Assembly (NCBI GenBank): GCA_958450365.1
Contig: CAUEEP010000517.1
Location: 184,782 to 248,781, forward strand
DNA: 64,000 nucleotides
Origin: Mesorhabditis belari
Lineage: Eukaryota; Nematoda; Chromadorea; Rhabditida; Rhabditidae
Direction of reading: 5' to 3'
The first letter of the stretch is position 1; each line of letters opens with the position of its first letter. The notes beneath the pieces were generated by a model. It ran no database searches. It was not told the DNA's origin and saw only the letters and a list, made by a program, of their open reading frames with translations. A program made the position numbers and the translations under genes. Positions 37,950-48,281 of the stretch are shown piece by piece.

Positions 37950-39000
37950 TTTGCAAAGATTTTTTCGAACGTGCCACTAGTTTTAATAACTTTCTGGGGT
38001 AATTAGTTAAACTGAATCCATTGGAAGCATTTATAAACTATTCTGAGCAACTTTTATCCCAGTTTGAGCAACATTTTCGAGCCTTAAGGAGGGGCCCAAT
38101 TTCCACTGGGTTCAAAGATACGGAACGGAGTTACAGTCATGGACAAAAGTCTTTTAACGTTGGTTTTTAGAAGTTTGTTCTTTGTATATCTTGATCCAAA
38201 TCCGACCAATTTGCAAACGATTAAAAGATTTAAAGAGCTTATTATCTTTAATTTTAACATTACAAAAACATGGATTTGACAATTTATCAGGTGTCGTGAA
38301 CTTTTTAATAAAACAAAAATTGAGCCAAAAATTGATGGACAAAAGTCTTTTAACATGTGAGAAAAACATTATGAAAATCAATACTTAGTAGGTCCTCCAC
38401 GAACCGCAATTACTGCTTGAATTCTCCTTGGCATGCTGTCAGCCAGATCACGTAGAATTTGGGGTCCAATAGTTGCCCAGACTCGACGGATGAGGTACCA
38501 AAGCTCCACTTTTGATCCGAATGGTTTTCCCTTCAGTTTCGACTTCACAAACGCCCATAAGTTCTCGATCACATTCAAATCAGGACTATAGGGAGGAGCA
38601 GACACAACTTGAACACGGTTTGCTTTGAACCATCCTGGCACCAGAGCCGTTCCTCCATTGGCGAGTCGAACACGGCGTCCCATCAGCAGCTGTAACTTGT
38701 GGCACGGGGCATTGTCCTGGTACAACAACCAACCTTGGCCCATATTTGCGGTCGAAGATCATTTTCCAGAATCGTCTTGTGGCGTTGAGCATTCAGCGTT
38801 AAGTTTAGAAGGACGAGTGGGCCCAGTGAATTTCTGAACATTGCTCCTAGAAATCAGAAAATCAGTAGGCACAAAATACAAACGTTTTTACCCCATAGCA
38901 TGATCGATTAGATAAATGCTTCCAATGGATTCAGTTTAACTAATTACCCAGAAAGTTTTTAAAACTAGTGGCACGTTCGAAAAACTGTTTGCAAACTGCC
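37950..39000. repeat. Inverted repeat flanking a partial Tc1 element
   Basis: The segment gtttgcaaagattttttcga to gaatccattggaagcattta (37952-38032) recurs in reverse at about 38916-38996. Between the arms is a truncated Tc1-like element. The arms are not the element's own ends, so this is either a larger composite element or an inverted duplication of the target. Confidence 0.75.
38131..38845 (-). pseudogene. Truncated Tc1-like transposase
   Basis: The left end has the typical acagtcatggacaaaagtc terminus near 38131, and a related gatggacaaaagtcttttaa phrase near 38335. The minus-strand frame 38378-38743 covers the C-terminal half of a Tc1 DDE domain: Tyr-Gln-Asp-Asn-Ala-Pro-Cys-His, Ser-Pro-Asp-Leu-Asn-Val-Ile-Glu-Asn-Leu-Trp-Ala-Phe. 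The N-terminal half is missing and the right TIR is gone. Related to, but not a copy of, the element at 35156-36796. Confidence 0.85.
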
Positions 39001-39447
39001 CCCCCCTCCGAAATACTATAGCACCAGGAAACCTTATAGATACCACTAGTATACCCCTCTACCAGATTAAACCTCCAGACTATAAATTTGTCTAAAACAC
39101 TGTTAAATGTTACTTAAATCAAGGCCAAAGTATGCCTCGTGACGATGAAATGACAGTGGTGCGATCCTCTCTTGTGGTTGTCGCAATTTGTGTGACCCAT
39201 CCATTATGGCCCTCCAGCGTTCCTTGCAACTTCATTTGCTCCATCTATTTCACAATTTTGCCGTTCATTGATGATAGATTTTTTCGTTCTTCAATTCGCA
39301 TACTTTTATCAATAAACCTCTCAAATACTGTTATTTTAAGGTTTTCTATTTGGTTCATAAAATATGTTTTCCCATATTTTGTTATTTAGATCCTTTATAT
39401 GTTGTTATTTAAATTCTTTATTTCTTCATAGAAATATTTTAATAGAT

Positions 39448-42400
39448 ATGCTCAATTTGGAGTCAACGTTGATCAAAAGACCATCATTTGGACAAGTGGC
39501 CAAGTTCGGAGCGCTTTACGATGCCCGAAATGAAGCTTTTCTCGAAGAGACTCTTTTTAATGGGTTTGTATTTTCCGTAAATAATAGCCAATTATTTTTA
39601 GAATTATTCAATCCGATGAGCTGATTATCGAAAAATTTGATGAAATCGAGTTTGAGTCAAAAGAAATCAAATGTTTCTCGGATCGACTTTCGACCCTGGG
39701 CATCGAAGACGAGCCACTTTTGAGTGTGCTTTCAGGACTTGTCAATGTAAGTTTAAATTTGAGAAATTTCTTTCAAACTATTGTTTTAGGTAACCGGTTC
39801 ATCAAAATTCCTAGAGGAAAAGCCTTGTAAAGCCAATCATTTGAATTATGTGATCGTCGAGCGTGCAATGTCGGCGATTGAGAAGATGAAAATTGCTGAA
39901 CCGGTTGGTGATCAGCGAGGCTTTTGGGACAAATGAAATCGCTAAATTTTTCCTAATAAAGCTAATAAAGCTTAAGATTATAACTTTTCATTCTAACCAA
40001 ATAGAAATTAGATAGTTGGTGGAGAAATTTACATGGATTAGCCATTTTATATGCATTCACCCAATAGGAAAACAATAAAGATAAATAAGATGGATGTCAT
40101 TTTAACGTAGAAACAACTCTTTTCTTCAATTAAATAGGGGCTATCTTTGGTTCTTCAATAGGGTCAACCCTAAAAAGCCATTCTTTAAAATGTTTTCCTG
40201 ACTTGTTCTCATTTATTCAAAGCCAAGTGTCTTTTTTAGCGTCTCATAATATTTAACTTACTCATTTCGCTCATTCATCTTCATTCCAGAAGTTATGGTC
40301 AAGTCTGTTGACTGAAAGCCTCAACGACTCGAACGGCACTCATGTTGTGGTAGGCATTGAATGGGGATGCAATGTGATCGTTTCACTCGATTTTGATTGT
40401 TCGTTGGCTGAAAAACTGGAAGAAACCCAGCAAAGGATCTCCTCGAATGTTCAAAAGCTCGTCAATTTACTCAAGCTGTGTGATTTCAGTAATGGAGATT
40501 TGAGCCTCGAGGAAAACTTCAAGGTTAAGGTAAGCTATTTTTAATCGTAGTGAGTGCTTATACATTAGTCTAAATTTAAATTTAATTAATCTACCTCTAG
40601 GTTTTCACCGACGATCCAAATCCAACCGTTGCTAGCCCTCGAACCCTCAGTGGAACGTTGAGAACTTTGCAAGAGGCCGCACATCACTCGGACAACGGTA
40701 AAAGGTTGGACCTTTGCTTTAAGCGATTTTTGAAAATTACGAAAACAACAAAATAAACACTAAAACACATCTATTAGGTTGAGTACTAAGTCTTTACCCT
40801 TTCATTTCATTATCTAAATGAATGAGTCTCAAACCACCAAATCCTAAACGGTTTCTTTCATTATAAATGTTTATCGTTTACTTTTTGTCGTTTTTAAACT
40901 ATTTTGATTATTTTAGAATAAGCTGCGTGACCGAAAACTGGTTTTTTAATATTGAAAAATGAGCACATAAAAAAGCCCTAAACGGATTATTCTGAAATTT
41001 TGGTTGTAGACCTAACTTTTTGTGTGCTATATTTTTTATTTTGCCATCAAGATAAGTTTCTTTGCAAGAAACGGTCGAAATCGCATCATCGCACCTTGTG
41101 GTTTTTGTACACTTAGCTTCTTGCTAATGAAAAACTTTCAAAATAAAGCTTTTTAGTCATTTGCAAGTCATTTGCAACAGAAATGATTGAGCTATCTAAT
41201 GAAAAAAACCGTATTGGTAGCTTGAGACTTATTCGATTCGAAAATAAATTTGGGTGCAAGGCTTAGTACTCAATCAAATAAACACGATGCGAATCAAAAT
41301 AATGAAGATCATTTTCAGGATTCCCATAAACTACCTTTTGCTTGATTTGAAGAGCCTCTTCAAAGAGCTGAAAATGCCTCATGAAGCGGATGCATCGTTC
41401 AAAAAACTTTCCAAAAAACAGGTTACCTATTTGGAACAAGACTAAATAGAAATCTTTTAGCTTGAACGTTTGACAACAACAATGATTGATGCAGAGAGTC
41501 AATTCGAACTGATTAAGCAAATGGATCGTTTGATCGCACGTCGGCTCCGGGAGGTAAACTTTGATGTTTAAATAAAAAAAATCAGAATAGCATCTAATCG
41601 ACTCAATTTTTTCAAGAACTTCTTTTATTTTCATCAAATTTAGCTCTCAAAAGAGAAACTCAACGAGTTCATGGCCTACTACGAGCAATGTGAAACGTAC
41701 AAATTAACTTTGAGAAAAGCTGTGGTATGTTAACTTCAAATTAATGAAAGTCTTCAGTTTATTTTAGAAAGCTCTTCTCCCACAAGCTCGAGGCAACAAT
41801 GAAGATGCGCGGGAAGAGATCGTCGAGATTTCACTTAAAGAATACAATGAATGGGCTACGGTGAAGGGTGTCGAAAAGTTCCTCGAACGCTTCGCGAACA
41901 TGATTGGTTCATTGAAATTTTTTGAAGAAATGGCTGGATGTGAGATTGTTTTCGTCAAGTCGCACTCGGATTATCTGAAGCTGAAGTCGAATGGGAAAAT
42001 TTTTTTTGTAAGTCGCGATTCATTTAAGCCTCAACAGATAGGCAAATACAAGTAGTATTTGATCAAGTGAAGCCACTTGTGCAAATTCTATTTGAATAAC
42101 TCGGATGTAGCCTAGATTCTAAATGCAAAACTTTACGTAAAATGCCACAACTGAAGTCTTTTTCTGAACTTTACTTGAGCCATTGTTTGCTCATACGATT
42201 TCAAAGGTAGAAAATTTTAATAGAGATCAGGAACAAAAACAATAAATGGATTTTTAGGTATTTGAATTTCAATACAAACGACTTTTCAGAATTTCTTAAG
42301 AGACAATTTGTAAATAAATAATTGGACTTTCTGATAAAAAAACCATAGATTGATTAGTTCATTATTCGTTTCAAAAATTAACCTTTAAAAAAGCGTACAA

Positions 42401-45400
42401 GACTTTCCGGCCAACCTGATAAACTTTCAGGTACTCTTCTACTCGCTGAAGAAGATCTGGAACCAGAACAGTCAAGCCCTGGACACAACCAACCTATTCA
42501 AATATTGGGCATCATTCAACGACAAGGAGCATCTCTATATTGCCGTCAATGCAGACGAACAATCGGAGATCCAATTGAAAGAAGGCCTACCAGAAGGGAC
42601 TCGGATTTGTCATTTCGATAATGGAAAATACATTACCACAGACTGCCTTGCTGATTATGAAACCTATCGTAGTACGAATTTTGCAAAGAGAACAGCCGAT
42701 CCGGTTCCTTCACAAAAGCCTTCTCTCAATCTCATCAGAGCCAGTCTCCCATGCCCGAATGCTGAATGTTGTCGTCAATCGGAAGAGCCGAGAATTTGGA
42801 TTTGTGAGAGTTGCAATAAGGAGCTCGAATATGATCTGGGAAATAAGTTCTACTGCGGGTGAGTGCTTTAAGATTTGGAATAGAGAATTTTTACAAAGAA
42901 TCACTGATACTTGCGAGACAAAAATATTTGATTAAGTTAGTTAAATGAAATGTTTGCTAAACTAGTGTTGCTATGTGCTTAAATTTTGACAATCGATTAA
43001 AAAAATTTAGGTGTGGTGCCTGTGATGTCACGAGTTTCACTTTCCGTTGCTGCAATGATTTTCACGGAAGTGAATTTCTTGCCTTTGATGAGCAACGACT
43101 CAAACGCTACCTATCCACATTGACTCCCTATGAGAGGATCAACATTCTAGTAAACCCCACTAATGTTCTTAAAAAGTTTGCTTTCAGGTAATCGGCAAGA
43201 CTGGTGTGGGAAAGTCGACGTGGATTAACGCGACGGCCACTTATATTTCTTACGATACACTCGAGGCAGCTGCCGCCAACGAGTTCACTCATTTGATCCC
43301 CTTTCAGTTCACCACCACAAATGTTACACCTGAAAAAACGGACATCATTAAGGTAAAATAATTTTTAATACTTATAGTAGTACTACAAGTGCTGTGTGTA
43401 ACAGTAGTACAAAAGCTATTAAAAATTTTAGTAGTCTAGTCTAGTCTAGTAGTCATCTCGTGTGGTCAAAAGAGTTGTTTAAGCAAGTGAGATATGGAAA
43501 AACGGAAAAGCGAGAAAATTGATTCTTAATTGCATTTTAGCAAACCGTAAGCTTTCAGATCAAGATTGGCGATGACAAGAACGAAGTTTACAGAGAGAAG
43601 ATGTCATGCACGCAACATCCCCGGGCTCATTATTTCAAAAACAATGTTAGTGTTTCCATCGTTGCGTTCATTTTTCAATTTCCAGGATCAACGCCGGCTT
43701 TACTGCATTGTCGACACACCGGGCGTCGGCGATTGTCAGGGAATCGAAAAGGACAAGGAAAACATGCAAAACATCGTGAACTTTATGGGCAATTTGGGCA
43801 AAATCAATTTGATTTGCTTCTTATTGGACCCAAATGAAGCACGACTCGATCCACCTTTCGAGTTCTGCTTCAAGGTTTGAAGTAATGAATTGACTTAAAC
43901 TAGATAGTTTTAGGAGCTGATTATGCAATTCCATCGTTCAGCCATCCATAACATTGCCTTTTGTTTTACAAAAGCTAGCGGTGTGGGATATAAGGTTTGT
44001 TTCAAAACAAACTGTAAATCTTTAATTGCATTATTTTTAGGTATCAGAGACAATCGTCCCGCTACAAACACTAGTCAACGAGATCAAAAAAAGACAAGGA
44101 ATCGAAATTGTGCTAAACGACAAGAATCTCTTCGTTTTTGACAACATCGCCTATCGATATTTGGCTTATTTGCACAAAATGGTAATATCACGTTTAATTT
44201 AAATTACTTGTCACTAGGGAAAGGCACGCACTCAAGGGGAGCTTCTGTCTGGACTCCTAGTATGAGGTATGGGGTATGAGTATTGATATCAAAATCGGCC
44301 AAATGACTTTCAAGGCGTGTAAAACTTCGTTTGAAAATTTGGCGTCAGAAGGCGTTAAAAGGTTCCTTTCTAGCCGACAAAAGGTAAGTTGGTGGCCTCT
44401 GGATAACGCATTAGGCTTCTACCCTGAGGATCAAGGTTCGGGGTACTAGTTTACTTGGAGGCCCACTTTTTTGCTTCAAAACTTCACTATATGCAGCTAT
44501 AGCAGTTTTGTAACGTCCCAGAAAAGGAGCCTTGCTTTCGTTGTTTCCATTCAAAACAAAAAAAAAACGACGACGCGGCGCTCCCATCGACTACCTCCAA
44601 ATGGTGGCGACATCAATTGGAATGCGACGTTGCGCGAAAATTAACATTTAAAAATAAGGTAAAATTAACCTTTAAAATTTGTGACAGAAATTCAAATTTA
44701 ACATAAACGGCTTGAAAAACACATTTTGCTCCAAAAGTTGCTCCAAAAGAAAAACAAAAACAAAAGGCTGCATCAAGGACCGAAGCCTGGTGATTTGGGC
44801 GGAACTCTAATGCGTTATGTCTAATGCGTTATGTCTAATGCGTTAGCCCACCAACTTACCGTTTCTCCGCTAGAAAGGAGCCGTTTAAAGCATCCGTTTT
44901 GACTCCAAATTTTCGATTGAAGTTTTACACGCCTTGAAAGTCATTTGGCTGGTTTTGATTTCAAATTGGAATGCCGCATACCCGATTCTAGAAGGTGCAC
45001 TAGATGTCCAGACAAAAGTTCGTGCCTTTCCCTAGTTATTTAAAGTTTTATGACTCATAAGATGACTACAGTTGACAGAGTAGTGAATATTTAACTGACA
45101 TTACTCTAATAACTGAACAATTCAAGTCAGAAATTTAGGAAGAACCCGAAAAGGATCAAGCCCTTCTCGATTTGTATGCTCGGAGCTACAAAGTGTCGGC
45201 AAATGAAACGAAGAAGATGCTCGATCAAGCCCTACAAACACCGCCACATCGAGTCGAGGACACCCTTCATCTTAATTACGCGAGAAGAATCGTCAAGGAA
45301 TTGGCACCACCATTAACAATGATTGGAACAAAGGTATTTAAATCAAAAAATGTTAAGAAAATATTTTGTAGGTTAGTGAAACAATTAGCGAGATCGAGGC

Positions 45401-47110
45401 TCAAAAAAAGAGAGCTGACGAAAATCGGGGAAAGGAGAGCGAAATGTTGAAAGTGTTGAAAGTAAAGGTATGGTTAGTAAGTGAACAATTTGAAACTATA
45501 CTTTTCAGGTTCAATTCTATCGCTTCAAGATGACTTATGTGGATACGATGGTTTGCAGGAATTGTACAACTTATGTGGAGTACACTGGGGTCGAGAGGGA
45601 CAAGTTGATCGAAGCGGATCCGAGTCTAGCCGAAAGAAAGCCGTTGGTGATGACGATCGGTGGACACGCTGGAAAGGTTTATTGTAACTATTAAGGTTAC
45701 CAAGTTTATTTCTTGAGTATTTCTTAATTAAGGTCTTGACAAACTGGCTTAAAGACTCCGACTCGTAGCCAAGAGGGTCCCAACTCTGTACAAAATGAAA
45801 ATAGAGCTGATATCTGTTCGATAGGCATAACTATTGTGAAAATATCTCTATTGAACCAAAACTTCAAGCTTCAAAACTTTTATATTTAGGTTGACGGTAA
45901 ATGGACATGCAAGGAATGTGGACCGGATTTTCCCCAATCGATGAGCGATCGTTCTTATGCCAAAGTCTACGAGGATCGAGAAGAGATCGATGAATGTGTT
46001 CAGAAGCGATTGGAAGAAGCAAAAAGTTGGTGATTGATTGAAAAGAATTCCAACAAGCCTCTCAGCTGGCAAAGAACAAAAAAAAGCTAGTGATTCAATT
46101 CAATTCTTAAACGATAGTTTTTCATCATTGTAGCATAGTAATGGTACACGAAGTTCAACAAAACGATCGAGATCGAGGATAATCAGAAAATACTAATTGA
46201 ACTCAATTTTTTTAATTAACAAATTTTAGATGACCGTGAACGTTGTCAAATTCTGATTCAACAAAAGTCTTTGTTAAAAGATGAGTTGGAGCAAGAGATG
46301 CGATCGATTCAAAAGGCGGCCGCTCAATTTGGTGTTTTCCTGAAAGAAAACTCGATCACCGCCTACAATGATATCACCGAACAGTATCTGTTGATTCTCA
46401 TGGATCTTGAAGAGAAACAGGTTTGTAAAATCACTCATGATTTGAGATATTCCTGAATTGTGTAAAGAAGCAACATGTGAATCAAGTAACATCACCAACA
46501 ATTAAGTCAAATAAGGTAGCTTGTTTAGCGTATTGTTCAGTTTAACAGGCCGAAAAAGTTTCTAAAATAAGAAACTCTACGAAGTTTTGAACTAAACAAC
46601 ATGATAAGCAAACTATCTACCAACCACTTGCTATAAAGTTTGGTAGCAAATCCCTCACTTTTAGGGTGCCCGACTCGGTCCACGCTATGAGAGTCTCGCC
46701 AAAATGCTCGAGTTTCACAAAGGAGAGGTGGCCATCCTCGAACAGCACATGAACAATGATTTGGGGAATTGGAAGGAGATCTCATCGGATGATGTGATCA
46801 AAACGGCGGAAGCGTTGAAACAATTGACGCACTATGGAAAGGATATTCATCAAGCGTTGGAAGGAGTGAAACAATGGGTTTGTTTTTTTGCACTTTTTCC
46901 TTCAAATTACAACTACGAGTCCGAACTATGCATCTTACTGAATTTATATCGTGATCTAATAAAAGCACAGAATATTTGTTAACACCATTTTTCCAGGTGG
47001 CGAAGGGTGGAGACATCGAACCGCCAAGCGTCTACAATCCAAGCCGTCAAAAAAATCGATTCCTCAACTTTCTTTTCAACGTTTTCAACCCCTTCGCGAA
47101 ACGTCTTTAA
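39448..47110 (+). CDS. Stonustoxin-like N-terminus / zinc-ribbon / P-loop GTPase fusion
   Basis: Twenty-three exons, all phases compatible, give about 1190 residues: 39448-39563, 39602-39746, 39790-39903, 40290-40529, 40601-40704, 41319-41421, 41461-41553, 41644-41724, 41768-42007, 42431-42858, 43011-43149, 43188-43352, 43559-43645, 43686-43874, 43914-43994, 44041-44181, 45139-45333, 45372-45467, 45509-45676, 45890-46025, 46230-46420, 46665-46877, 46997-47110. Residues 1-270 resemble the N-terminus of stonustoxin-family proteins (Arg-Pro-Ser-Phe-Gly and Leu-Tyr-Asp-Ala-Arg near the start; Gly-Thr-His-Val-Val-Val-Gly-Ile-Glu-Trp-Gly later), a MACPF-related fold; helices follow. Cys pairs at 520-566 suggest a zinc ribbon. 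The GTPase has GKTGVGKST at 604-612, Asp-Thr-Pro-Gly at 695-698 and Phe-Thr-Lys-Ala (G4-like) near 767. Further Cys pairs lie near 945 and 980. No signal peptide or TM segment is seen. A cytosolic, nucleotide-gated membrane-active or immune-type role is inference. Confidence 0.75.
40777..41275. mobile_element. Mariner-type TIR element in a GTPase-gene intron
   Basis: Left end ttaggttgagtactaagtc and right end ggcttagtactcaatc are imperfect inverted repeats. The interior has mariner-MITE phrases (aaattttggttgtagacc; tttttgtgtgctatat). The copy of this intron in the partial second gene (59165-59485) retains both ends but lacks about 160 bp of the interior, so insertion predates the gene duplication. 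Confidence 0.65.
44213..45035. mobile_element. TIR element with tRNA-Arg-like arm
   Basis: Ends actagggaaaggcacg and cgtgcctttccctagt are inverted repeats. Longer inner stretches (ttgaagttttacacgccttg and inverse) also pair. Near 44389-44450 a D-arm-like GTGGCCTCTGGATAACGC and an anticodon arm with loop CTTCTAC (TCT, Arg) are followed by AGGTTCGGGG. The opposite arm repeats ctaatgcgttatgt three times in reverse. It sits in the intron between GTPase exons 44041-44181 and 45139-45333. Confidence 0.75.
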
Positions 47111-47164
47111 TTTTGTATATAAAGTATTTTGAGATTTTTCATGTACTTGCTCAATAGAAATAAA

Positions 47165-47770
47165 TACTCCATTAGAAGCCAATTACGGTTCTTTATTGTT
47201 GCTTTGATCGTATTGCTTTGACAACTTATCATCTTGCTGTGTCTCTTTCTAAGTTAGCCTAAAATTTGAATATTTGTTTTTTTGTGCAAAGCAGCATATA
47301 AATTCCTCTTTTTGCTCAATCCTCTTTTCAATTTACCTCTTTTCAATTTTTCCTCTTTTCAATTTACCGATTTTCAATTTTTCCTTTTTTCAATTTACCG
47401 ATTAAATAAACTTAAGCAAGCCCTTCTAGTTTATTTAAATTTGTTTCAATCAGTGACTGATTCGGTGCCAAACTGGTTATCTAAAAAAAGGGGAGGGGGG
47501 AGTAATAATTGTGGCCTATTCTCACTAAAAAAATTTTTCGAGAAAATTCATTTATTTTGTGTTTATTTGTTAGATTTATTGCTAGAAATGATAAAATTGA
47601 ATTGGTAGGATTATTTTAAATCCCGAAAATCCTTGAACTTTCTTTAGAGATTGGCAACGAAATTGACAAAATTAATTTGAGCACAAAATAGAGTTTTTTC
47701 ACATTTTGCGTGATCAACCTTTTAGGGCGTTTGTTCTGGATTTTGTATTTTCTTTTGGTTTTTTTGGTGC
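47165..47770 (-). repeat. Permuted, inverted copy of PDI-gene intron 3
   Basis: 47165-47505 is the reverse complement of about 33690-33430 of the PDI-like gene intron, expanded by cctcttttcaatt repeats. 47511-47725 is the reverse complement of about 33975-33750. In a simple inversion the second block would come first, so the copy is circularly permuted relative to its source. It follows directly after the stop codon of the GTPase gene. Confidence 0.8.
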
Positions 47771-48081
47771 TTTTACATGTGTCATAGAAGTTTAATTTCT
47801 GTTTAAACCATATCTGATGAGGAGGAAGTGATCTCAAAGCCCAGGTATCTTCTAGTAGACTTCGAAACAGCTGGAATTTGATTTCTTCAACATTGTCACC
47901 TTTGTCATCCGGCACTTGGTGGCAAAATTGCCGGAAAAGGGAGAAACATTTAGTGGACGGAAAATAACACAAACTTTACCACCAAAAACATTAAGAGGCT
48001 ATATTAAAAGTTTAAATTATTCCTTTGTACATATTTGATGGTTTTTCTGTTTGTTTTGTTAATTTTATTTGTTATTTATGA

Positions 48082-48237
48082 GTTAATTTAGGTGTCTGCC
48101 GATCTCTAAAGAAAGTTCAAGGATTTTCGGGATTTAAAATAATCCTACCAATTCAATTTTATCATTTCTAGCAATAAATCTGACAAATAAACACAAAATA
48201 AATGAATTTTCTCGAAAAAAAAAATTTTAGTGAGAAT
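48082..48237 (+). repeat. Direct copy of PDI-gene intron 3, left part
   Basis: Matches about 33838-33975 in the same orientation and is interrupted after ttttagtgagaat by the RTE element. It continues at 51289. With the inverted block at 47511-47725 it forms a palindromic arrangement. The stretch 47771-48081 between them is AT-rich and unassigned. Confidence 0.85.
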
Positions 48238-48281
48238 TTTTTTTTTTTTTCTTTCTTTTTTTTCTTGATCTGTCTTCGCAC

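Noticed and set aside
39790..39936. Exon 3 of the GTPase gene reading through to the TGA at about 39936 as a short complete protein
   Set aside because: Splicing at 39903 (ccg|gttggt) gives phase 0 and joins the next exon in frame in both gene copies, and the homology to the stonustoxin-like family continues across that join.
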